Source: a virus. From it: a stretch of DNA of 22,008 nucleotides. Position 1 is the stretch's first letter. The number at the start of each line of letters is the position of its first letter. The translations under genes were made by a program, and so were the position numbers. Under the pieces are notes generated by a model. It saw only the letters and a list, made by a program, of their open reading frames with translations, searched no databases and was not told the DNA's origin. The stretch spans positions 1 through 22,008 of IMG/VR virus record IMGVR_UViG_3300007541_000260; one strand, 5' to 3'. Below are positions 16,201 through 22,008 of the stretch, in pieces.

Positions 16201-16866
16201 AGGTATGTTTTAGAAGATTTAATTGACTTAGAAAGAACGGCTTTAATAAAAATCATAGATAATGGTTCTTTAGACGCTTCCGTTTATTTGACTATAAAAG
16301 AAAGAAATACACCCGTTAAAATGCCTAGTATTTATAACTGGCCTTTTAGAAGTTCATTCATAACATCAGACAATAAGACACCAACAACGGTTAATCAAGT
16401 TAATGATTATTACAACAAAACCACAAATCCATCTCCAAACGTTACTGATTGGAATTATCCTGGAAGCTTGAGTATAAACTCTTCTCCATTCGCTAATTAT
16501 GAAACAGGTTGGTTAGGTAGAGGATCTAGAGTTGAACAAGCTGACCCAAGTAATCCAAAGGTTGGTAATATACTTTACTCTGATATTAATGGAAATAAAC
16601 TTTGGACAGAAGATCCTTTACATTGGAATTGGATAGACGGTACAGGTGAAATAAATCAAGTGATTATATATAAGTACACTAATACTAAAAATAGCAGCGG
16701 TGAAAACGTAGCTGAGTATAGGTATATGGTTATTGATAAAGTTACATCTGAAGTTACAGCCGTTGGAGTTGAAACAGTTTTCGATGGACAATCAGCTAGC
16801 CAAGAATTAGGTTATAGATTAGCATTACAAACGTTTCCACCTTTAATTGATCCAGGTCAAATTTAA
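13270..16866 (+). CDS. Tail stabilisation ('muzzle', P22 gp10-like) protein, central part, with cadherin-like insertion
   Basis: The 1198-aa protein begins with VIVEGDFLNFSKNHLITGVN and DLLFWVDNYNQPRKIN (residues 19-58), which in related proteins come directly after the segment held by the preceding 109-aa gene. FVRFSYRYKFEDNEYSLMAPFSQ (124-146) and QRRTYQVGIVLSDRWGRKSPV (447-467) are further family-like blade segments, and KLDIYYETSTTGLI (711-724) is another. Residues about 741-860 look like a cadherin-type repeat (LEYELLHLYD; LNSSTGVVTI; YEMVVKVSEY; LILKITN), with a second possible module after it. It lacks the typical final section starting 'YFN.....N', which is found in the next gene. It probably forms the main tail barrel outside the connector. 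The start follows an ataaaattat leader. Confidence 0.7.
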   Translation: MAVHKIIAQDLSDETSEPIVIVEGDFLNFSKNHLITGVNTIEDLLFWVDNYNQPRKINTDVAIQDPTYYDNEDKISVAKVAPYKAPFIYEHENLSSVSIARTIGRKDDGGLGADVQSDYLKDKFVRFSYRYKFEDNEYSLMAPFSQIVFEPLNNGAIASDNGNTNADPNRYGIENIIDTTRVEIMQNIINRVKLRIPLPDENDRLTAQSNTLSTDFLTPSSTISINGASIQPGTYIVKGGDSSAKSEGITQFHTDTLVTTPATGLQLRSGKISGSSGDKINFVPMWQNKFGIKSIEILIKESDDQAVRVVGEIPVTDTRDFTSIVDVYPFKTNSGALTLPLWRYCCVFDFKAERPYKSLTEQEMTRISDDVPRIAQAQEVVSNRVVYGNYLKDYEYPLDGSGNKGINYYVSEKIKGDLEYDTINAEEEDWGNLQHNEHAHRYSSVKQRRTYQVGIVLSDRWGRKSPVILSSIKNKGSIYDASDTITIENDSGLTSEASPVNYSVGGPSGGFSWSANVDDIIGRCLSITFNEQRILPASQCYHPTDNIFGWYSYKIVVKQSQQEYNNVYVSHPLTLIADDPASPSYISLFSDNINKVPRSILEQDATKNYVSGSDILLFPKVVQTATDNSTASRMSTLPMLIDVVSIGTQSDFDYNNTGALDNFIYKQEKGPLLGEILNLTVYQGVGHDTIAPIVDVKQGLTVFETEPFDSKLDIYYETSTTGLISDLNYILAALPPLSIPIDVQWDNVSGRVHEAAESYTGALADPVEATKGNPSNTLEYELLHLYDYNGGQRVDYKNAITLNSSTGVVTIKSDGPGFCFRNNGYDEYEMVVKVSEYTPAGEFTGSSIEPLILKITNSIPTISLYRDLYPASGAETGSSSTGLISFFATDNEPVIILNSNNVKYNYNGLYSNGGRRTSEKYQYVEFEVTFPDAPPEAREFLEDSFKIQEINGYFNLVATDVWAKTTKEQNDEYGVNKRYVLEDLIDLERTALIKIIDNGSLDASVYLTIKERNTPVKMPSIYNWPFRSSFITSDNKTPTTVNQVNDYYNKTTNPSPNVTDWNYPGSLSINSSPFANYETGWLGRGSRVEQADPSNPKVGNILYSDINGNKLWTEDPLHWNWIDGTGEINQVIIYKYTNTKNSSGENVAEYRYMVIDKVTSEVTAVGVETVFDGQSASQELGYRLALQTFPPLIDPGQI

Positions 16867-16877
16867 AAACAAAAAAA

Positions 16878-18266
16878 ATGCCTTACGAATTAGAAATATC
16901 ATACTTCAACACATTTATTCTATCCAACTCTAAAACAGAGGTTGATGGTGAAGGAGACCTAACTCAACCAGACGTAATAGATGGCTCTTGGTATGTTGAA
17001 GAGTCTAGAATAAAAGGTAGATACAATGGTACTAACGTTGACTATGGCGTTGCTGCTCATGCAACTGACACTGATTATGAGTCAAGATTAGAATTTAATT
17101 CATGGATATTCTCTGGTATATATAATCCAAGAACTGGAGTAAACAGAACAAACGAATTTCCAACTGGTGCAGACATCAGGGGTTTTCTTGATCCTAAGTA
17201 TGGATCTATACAAAAATTATTTGCAGAGGACAATGATCTTTATATTTTTCAAGAATCTAAAATCCTCAGAGCATTAATAGATAAAGACGCATTATATACA
17301 GCAGCTGGTGGTCAACTTATTACATCATCCAATAAAGTAATAGGCCCAGTCACACCATATCAAGCAGCAAATGGTATATCTAAAAGACCAGAAACACATG
17401 CTTATAATAATGGAAGACAGTATTTTCTTGATGAAGATAGAGGATCTGTTTTAAGGTTAAGTAGAGATGGAATAACAAATATATCTGAGTATGGCGTTGA
17501 GTCTTTTATTAGAGATAACGTTAAGAAAGCTAATTTCTTTAGAGGTATGTTTGATGAAAGAAGATCAGAGTATGTACTTTGTATAGGTAATAAAGATGAG
17601 GCAAATAATAGTATACAAAATGGTTTAGTTAAAAACGATTTAGGCCAACTATCAAAAGCAAACTACATAACGCTTGGTTTCTATGAACCAGGTAATGGTT
17701 GGAGTTCTTTTTACACTTACAAACCTTACTTTGGTTTTAGTTTTCAAAATGAGTTTTACACATACAGTAAATTTGATTTACACAAACATTATAGTAAATT
17801 AGTTCCACAGTGTTCTTTCCATGGTAATGAACAAGATCCTGCTTACATAACATTAGTAATGAATGATAGTGTTTCTGTTGTTAAAAATTTCTTAACAGTA
17901 GGATATGAAGGAGAGCCTGGTTGGGAGGTTTATAATTTAAATTGCGAAAAATACAGAATAGAAGGATATGACTCTGTTTCTGAATCTGGTTATCCAATAC
18001 CTAAAAACGGAACAACGTTTATTAATGATTTTGGAGAAGAGGTGCAGTATGGTTTTAACAAGAAAGAAAATGAATATTTTGCTGAAATAAGAAGAAGTAG
18101 GAATGATGAGTTCAATGACTTTAGTTACTTTGAAACAAGTGGTTTAAAAGGTCACTACTTAGAGTTAACAATAATGAATTGGCCAAATAACGAACAAATA
18201 TATTCTTCAGATTATCCTGGATCTATATTTAGTATTTCTAGTGAAATTGTATTATCTTCGCAATAA
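16878..18266 (+). CDS. C-terminal part of tail stabilisation ('muzzle', P22 gp10-like) protein, encoded separately
   Basis: The 462-aa protein starts PYELEISYFNTFILSNSKTE and then reads FSGIYNPRTGVNRTNEF (99-115), DPKYGSIQKLFAEDNDLYIFQESKI (125-149), GPVTPYQAANGISKRPETHA (176-195) and DEDRGSVLRLSRDGITNIS (207-225). These blocks occur, in this order, in the C-terminal beta-propeller half of muzzle/tail-stabilisation proteins of crAss-like and other marine phages as I remember them, normally within one chain. Here they form their own gene with an A-rich leader (aaaaacaaaaaaa) after a TAA. There is no slippery heptamer at the junction, so separate translation is likely. It probably assembles with the two preceding proteins into the short tail. 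Beta-rich throughout; no enzymatic motif was noticed. Confidence 0.7.
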   Translation: MPYELEISYFNTFILSNSKTEVDGEGDLTQPDVIDGSWYVEESRIKGRYNGTNVDYGVAAHATDTDYESRLEFNSWIFSGIYNPRTGVNRTNEFPTGADIRGFLDPKYGSIQKLFAEDNDLYIFQESKILRALIDKDALYTAAGGQLITSSNKVIGPVTPYQAANGISKRPETHAYNNGRQYFLDEDRGSVLRLSRDGITNISEYGVESFIRDNVKKANFFRGMFDERRSEYVLCIGNKDEANNSIQNGLVKNDLGQLSKANYITLGFYEPGNGWSSFYTYKPYFGFSFQNEFYTYSKFDLHKHYSKLVPQCSFHGNEQDPAYITLVMNDSVSVVKNFLTVGYEGEPGWEVYNLNCEKYRIEGYDSVSESGYPIPKNGTTFINDFGEEVQYGFNKKENEYFAEIRRSRNDEFNDFSYFETSGLKGHYLELTIMNWPNNEQIYSSDYPGSIFSISSEIVLSSQ

Positions 18267-18277
18267 ACACATTGACA

Positions 18278-18748
18278 ATGGATGAAATAGAGTTAATACC
18301 AAACAAAGCTGAATTTAGAGTTAAAATAGTAGAGTTTGAAAATTCATGTAAAGAAATAAACGGTTATATTGAAGGAGAAGAGAAAGACAAGTTCAACCCA
18401 TTAAAACATACGTTTGTTAACGGTTTATACGTTAGAGAAATATTAATGCCAGCTGGACAATTAATAATAACCAAGATACATAAAGTAGAGCATCCATTTT
18501 TTATAGTTAAAGGTAAAGTATCTATATTGTCTGAAAATGGAATACAACACATAGAAGCGCCTTATAGCGGTATAACCAAACCAGGAACGAAAAGAATTAT
18601 GTATACGCATGAAGACACTATACTAATAACTGTACATGCGACAGATAAAAAAACACCAGAAGAGGTCGAAGAAGATGTAATTGCTAAAAACTTCGAAGAC
18701 CCTGTGATATCATTAGAAGAAATTAATTTATTAAAGCAAACACAATGA
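18278..18748 (+). CDS. Small cupin-fold protein in the tail block
   Basis: The ATG at 18278 is preferred; a TTG two codons upstream (18272) is also in frame. The protein has 156 aa, with a single-domain cupin-like core at about 48-120: GLYVREILMPAGQLIITKIH, KVEHPFFIVKGKVSILSENG and APYSGITKPGTKRIMYTHED. H68 and H72 with H111 could bind a metal, though the canonical glutamate of cupin motif 1 is not obvious. Such small cupins occur in many phage structural regions without a known reaction, and may be structural or sugar-binding. A charged helical tail (PEEVEEDVIAKNFED) follows. Its TGA overlaps the next ATG (ATGA), so the two are translationally coupled. Confidence 0.7.
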   Translation: MDEIELIPNKAEFRVKIVEFENSCKEINGYIEGEEKDKFNPLKHTFVNGLYVREILMPAGQLIITKIHKVEHPFFIVKGKVSILSENGIQHIEAPYSGITKPGTKRIMYTHEDTILITVHATDKKTPEEVEEDVIAKNFEDPVISLEEINLLKQTQ

Positions 18749-19425
18749 GTTTTGTAGCAGGAGCAATATTAATAGGGGCTGGATTAGCAGCAGCGGGAAG
18801 CGCGACAACGGCTATACTAGCTGGAACAAATGCTAAAAGAGCAAAAGAACAAGCTGATAAATATGGTCAACAACTAGCTGATCTAGAGGCTAATAGACAA
18901 GAATTAACACCAGAGGGCGTTGGTTTAGTTGATTTAAGTGGAACAATAACAAACCCATATGCTAATCTACAGGTAGCAACTGGTGCAGCTGAGTTTCAAG
19001 CGACTCAATCAGATATAGCGTTAGCTAATACACTGGACTTACTTAGAGCTACAGGTGCTGGTGCTGGTGGTGCTACTGCGCTTGCTAGAGAAGCTGCTGC
19101 CAGTAAACAACAGATAGCCGCAAGTATAGAAGCTCAAGAAGCTGCTAATACTAGATTAAGGGCAGAAGGAGAGCAAAGACAACAACAACTTATATTAGGT
19201 GAAAGAGGTAGATATCAACAAGGTTTATTTGCTTTAGCTGGTATGCAGGAGAGTAGAGAACAACAACAGTTACAAAGATTAGCTGGACTGGAGCAAGGTC
19301 AAGAATTTTTAGCTCAAACCTATCAACAACAAATGATGGGCGCTATCAGTGGTTTAGCTGGAGATTTAGGTTCTGGTTTAATGGGTTTTGGAGTAGGTGG
19401 TGGTTTTGGTACTACAACACCTTAA
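18745..19425 (+). CDS. Ala/Gln-rich internal virion-type protein with N-terminal membrane helix
   Basis: The 226-aa protein has a hydrophobic N-terminal segment at residues 3-27 (VAGAILIGAGLAAAGSATTA) without a signal peptidase-like site, then helical amphipathic sections rich in Ala, Gln, Glu and Arg (KRAKEQADKYGQQLADLEAN; QEAANTRLRAEGEQRQQQL). A conserved-looking centre is NPYANLQVATGAAEFQ and TLDLLRATGAGAGGATALA (97-114). The end is Gly-rich and apolar (ISGLAGDLGSGLMGFGVGGG). Proteins of this build near tail genes resemble internal or ejection proteins that enter the host envelope with the DNA. I recall the 'NP.ANLQVAT.AA' block from large marine phages but know no function. It is coupled to the cupin gene by an ATGA overlap. 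Confidence 0.68.
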   Translation: MSFVAGAILIGAGLAAAGSATTAILAGTNAKRAKEQADKYGQQLADLEANRQELTPEGVGLVDLSGTITNPYANLQVATGAAEFQATQSDIALANTLDLLRATGAGAGGATALAREAAASKQQIAASIEAQEAANTRLRAEGEQRQQQLILGERGRYQQGLFALAGMQESREQQQLQRLAGLEQGQEFLAQTYQQQMMGAISGLAGDLGSGLMGFGVGGGFGTTTP

Positions 19426-19446
19426 TACAATTATAAAATAAAAGAA

Positions 19447-20940
19447 ATGGCAGAAGAAACACAAGGTATGAACTTTCAACCAACTAACTTTGGTCAAGTA
19501 CAAGGATATCAATCAGTCAACGCTTATACTAACCCATCTGTTTTCGCTAGTGATTTCACGGTTATACAACAGAACTTATCTCAAGCTGGTCAAGGTATTA
19601 TTCAATCAGCAATGGCAATACAGGCTGAGAGAATTAAAATAGAAAAAGATCTTAGAGATAGTTACAACGAGTACACTCAAAAAAGACTTATTGAGGCGAA
19701 TAAAATGATGGGTCAAAAAGTTCAAGAAACAATGAACTTGAATATTGAGTCTTTTGATGATTTTATTAATATGACTGAACAGCAAAAACAAAGAACGCTT
19801 TTAAGTGTTGATGAGTTTAACAATGCTAACAAAATAGTAGAAAAATCAATGGCTGAAATTGGTAGTTATCAAATAGACGTAAGAGATACTAGCAAGCCAT
19901 CAGTTAGACTTATTTCAGAGATGCAAAAAGGTAATGCAGATGCTTTTGAAATGATACCATTTAAAGACGGTAGAATAGGTGCCGATTATAAGTTAAAATT
20001 AAGAGATGAAAACGGTAATTTTACCGGAGAAACTGTAACTATAACACAGGATCAATTGATTACACAATTAGGTACTGTTAAGAATATAGAACCAGTTATT
20101 AGTGGTTTAAATAAACAAATGTCAGATGTTGCTACAAAAATACAACCAATTATAAATGCATCGGCAACTAGAGGTGTGGCTGATTCAGATGTTCAGGTTA
20201 ATAGAGAAGTTAAGAATCTTTTTGAAACAACAATAATGCCTGACACAAAAGAAGCTTACTATGCTAATGTCATATCTCCAGGTGAAGATTATCACCCTGA
20301 GATAGATCCTAGAACTGGTGAAAAATTTAAAAATCAAAAAGAAAAAGAAGAGTATCATAATTTTCAAGATTCTAAATTTATAAACTATCTTAGAAATCAA
20401 TTAAAATCTCAAACTTATCAACCAGCTATTGTTGTTCCCACCCAAGAAACAAGCGGTGGTGGTTCTGGTTCTGGATCTAGAACACAGTATAAAAGACTAG
20501 ATCAACAACTACAAATAGATTTAGTTGAATCAATGAATATAGTAAAAGCCGGAATAAATACACCTTTTATAAATGAAAGATTGTACAAAATACCAGAAAA
20601 TTTTAACTTCGAGTTTCAAGAAGAAAACATAAACGGTAAAAACATTAGGTTGGTTAGAAATGAAGCTACGCAGTCTCTAATTGGTAAATCAATATTAGAT
20701 GGAGATAAAAGATTATCTATTAAAGACGCTTACATTAACGAGCAAGGTATTTTAAAGATAAGCTCTGATGTATATGATAATCAAACTGGATCATTAGTGC
20801 TTAAGGATCAAGCTAGTAATTTTGATAAAAACAACATAAATAATATACTTGAATATACAGCTGGTGTTAACAATGTTACAACTGGAACTAACTTAACGGC
20901 AGACGAATTAATAAAAATGTATATTCCAAAAAAAATATAG
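19447..20940 (+). CDS. Probable internal virion protein of unknown function (497 aa)
   Basis: The N-terminus (1-60) is Gln/Asn-rich and low in charge (FQPTNFGQVQGYQSVNAYTN); residues 40-140 are helical and charged (IQAERIKIEKDLRDSYNEY), 150-300 are mixed, and at 334-345 a flexible Gly/Ser linker (TSGGGSGSGSRTQ) separates a C-terminal half of about 150 residues. That linker suggests two folded parts. I do not recognise a family; the order after the 226-aa ejection-type gene and before a large Gly/Ala-rich gene suggests an internal or cargo protein. The gene ends in two tandem TAG codons followed directly by the next ATG in the same frame. Start: the ATG follows an ataaaataaaaga leader. Confidence 0.62.
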   Translation: MAEETQGMNFQPTNFGQVQGYQSVNAYTNPSVFASDFTVIQQNLSQAGQGIIQSAMAIQAERIKIEKDLRDSYNEYTQKRLIEANKMMGQKVQETMNLNIESFDDFINMTEQQKQRTLLSVDEFNNANKIVEKSMAEIGSYQIDVRDTSKPSVRLISEMQKGNADAFEMIPFKDGRIGADYKLKLRDENGNFTGETVTITQDQLITQLGTVKNIEPVISGLNKQMSDVATKIQPIINASATRGVADSDVQVNREVKNLFETTIMPDTKEAYYANVISPGEDYHPEIDPRTGEKFKNQKEKEEYHNFQDSKFINYLRNQLKSQTYQPAIVVPTQETSGGGSGSGSRTQYKRLDQQLQIDLVESMNIVKAGINTPFINERLYKIPENFNFEFQEENINGKNIRLVRNEATQSLIGKSILDGDKRLSIKDAYINEQGILKISSDVYDNQTGSLVLKDQASNFDKNNINNILEYTAGVNNVTTGTNLTADELIKMYIPKKI

Positions 20941-20943
20941 TAG

Positions 20944-22008
20944 ATGAACGAAGAATTAAAAGCAATAGTACAGCGAATGATTGATGCTGGTGAAACAGAA
21001 GAAAACATTGCAATTGTTATTAAAGAATATACTTCGCGGGGAAAGCAAGAAGGTGCCCAGAGTGTGGCTGCGACTGTGGCACCAGAAAAACCTCAGCAGC
21101 CTACTACTTTAGAAAAGCCTTCTCCTTTATTAGATCAACCATTACCAGTTGGCGTAGCAGCACCACAAGAAATTGAAGCTCAACAAGAAAAACAGTATAA
21201 GTATGTTGACCAAATAAAACCGTTTTTTGAAGCTGATTCTAAAGATGAAGATGAAGCTATAAAAAGAGCTAGAGAATACGAAGAGGCAAATAGCACTATA
21301 TTAGAAAACACATTTGGTAAAAACGCCATAACCAATTGGTTTAGCGATATATATAGAGCTGCTTACTCTGGTTACAACACAGGAGATTTATCTGATGCAT
21401 CTTTACCTATCGCTGTTGGTATTTACGACGAAGAAGATATAGATGAACTAGCTACTGCTTTTGAGAAAAATATGAGTTTAGGCGAGTCAGAAGAAATGGC
21501 TAGGTTTAATAAAGAAGTAGATGAAAATGGTTTATTAGATTTTATCACAAAAAACCCAATAGAAACACTAGCCATGGCACCACAAATAATGGCACAAACC
21601 GTGGCTCAAATGATTGGTAGCGAATCAGCTTTAGCAACATTTGGTTCAACGGTAGCAGGATTCACAGCCACAGGTGCTGCAACTGGCGCTGCGGCTGGTG
21701 GCGTTGGAGCAATACCAGGTGCTATAGCTGGTCTTGCCACTTCTTTACCATGGGCTTATGCTGCTGCTGGCGCTCAATTAGAAGCAACAATGTCTTTCGC
21801 TGATTATATACGCGAAGAGATTCAATCTAGGGCATCAAAAGGAGAAGAGATAGCATTAGATAAGGATGGTATATCAAAAGTTCTCTCTGATGACGATTTC
21901 ATGTATAAAGCAAGAGCTAAAGCAGCTGCTAGAGGTATTATAATAGGCTCTATAGATAGAATAACAGCTGGTGTTGCTGGTGAGGTTGGTACTAAGCTTG
22001 GAAAACAA
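20944..22008 (+). CDS. N-terminal part of a large virion protein (3' partial)
   Basis: From the ATG at 20944 the frame stays open to the end of the window, giving 355 residues with no stop. Residues 1-30 form a short helical unit (AIVQRMIDAGETEENIAIVI) that resembles a helix-turn-helix-like 'AG.sEe.I..vI.ey' element found at N-termini of phage proteins. Residues 35-85 are Pro/Gln-rich and probably flexible; 90-200 are acidic and helical. A long Gly/Ala-rich hydrophobic stretch spans about 203-278 (AGFTATGAATGAAAGGVGAI), followed by LEATMSFADYIREEIQSRA and a basic-charged helix. This design fits the start of a very large internal virion or ejection protein, possibly carrying an enzyme further on. 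Nothing visible identifies the enzyme, and the full length is unknown. Confidence 0.65.
   Translation, partial: MNEELKAIVQRMIDAGETEENIAIVIKEYTSRGKQEGAQSVAATVAPEKPQQPTTLEKPSPLLDQPLPVGVAAPQEIEAQQEKQYKYVDQIKPFFEADSKDEDEAIKRAREYEEANSTILENTFGKNAITNWFSDIYRAAYSGYNTGDLSDASLPIAVGIYDEEDIDELATAFEKNMSLGESEEMARFNKEVDENGLLDFITKNPIETLAMAPQIMAQTVAQMIGSESALATFGSTVAGFTATGAATGAAAGGVGAIPGAIAGLATSLPWAYAAAGAQLEATMSFADYIREEIQSRASKGEEIALDKDGISKVLSDDDFMYKARAKAAARGIIIGSIDRITAGVAGEVGTKLGKQ

Noticed and set aside
16850-16880. -1 frameshift joining the 1198-aa and 462-aa genes at the A-rich stretch
   Set aside because: The A run lies after the TAA, and the bases before the stop do not form an X-XXY-YYZ slippery heptamer; a separate leader and ATG are present.
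1-22008. Stop codon reassignment (TAG to Gln or TGA to Trp), as in some crAss-like phages
   Set aside because: No gene contains internal TAG or TGA, and both serve as terminal codons at sensible gene ends (TAG at 598, 9242, 10071, 20940; TGA at 1706, 18748), often with a TAA close behind.
1-22008. tRNA genes, CRISPR arrays, insertion sequences or defence systems
   Set aside because: No cloverleaf-like segment, spaced direct repeats, transposase or recognisable defence protein was seen; the window is filled by virion genes.

Overview
The window is part of a tailed double-stranded DNA phage genome: the virion assembly region, with every gene on the + strand. The DNA is AT-rich (about one third G+C by eye). 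Genes are packed end to end with overlaps of 1-59 nt or gaps of mostly 3-25 nt. Start codons follow A-rich leaders rather than Shine-Dalgarno sequences, which is typical of phages of Bacteroidetes (probably marine Flavobacteria). TAA, TAG and TGA all end genes, so the standard code is used. The long TerL (744 aa), long portal (799 aa), capsid protein of about 485 aa and a ring/connector/'muzzle' tail series point to a podovirus related to crAss-like phages (Crassvirales). That placement rests on remembered family features and gene order, not on a search.

Layout. 1-459: end of a receptor-binding or fibre-type gene. 461-1935: five small, partly overlapping genes (Lys-rich 45-aa protein, coiled-coil protein, small beta protein, GroES-like duplicated protein, likely TerS-position protein). 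1935-9242: packaging and head module (terL, portal, scaffold-like protein, major capsid protein). A terminator-like hairpin follows the capsid gene. 9328-10767: two unassigned, probably virion genes, separated by a second long hairpin. 10774-18266: neck and tail module: a ring-type protein, a P22 gp4-like connector, and a P22 gp10-like tail stabilisation ('muzzle') protein that seems to be split over three consecutive genes of 109, 1198 and 462 aa. 18278-22008: a cupin-fold protein, two internal-virion-type proteins and the start of a large Gly/Ala-rich virion protein that runs off the right edge.

How the genes fit together. TerL and its partner pump DNA through the portal into a capsid built by the scaffold-like and capsid proteins. 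The ring, connector and muzzle proteins then close the neck and form the short tail. The right-hand genes probably encode proteins carried inside the head or tail and released with the DNA. Several structural genes carry what look like added beta domains: the ring protein, the connector and the large muzzle part. No integrase, tRNA, CRISPR array, IS element or defence system was seen. No gap of 300 nt without a gene exists.
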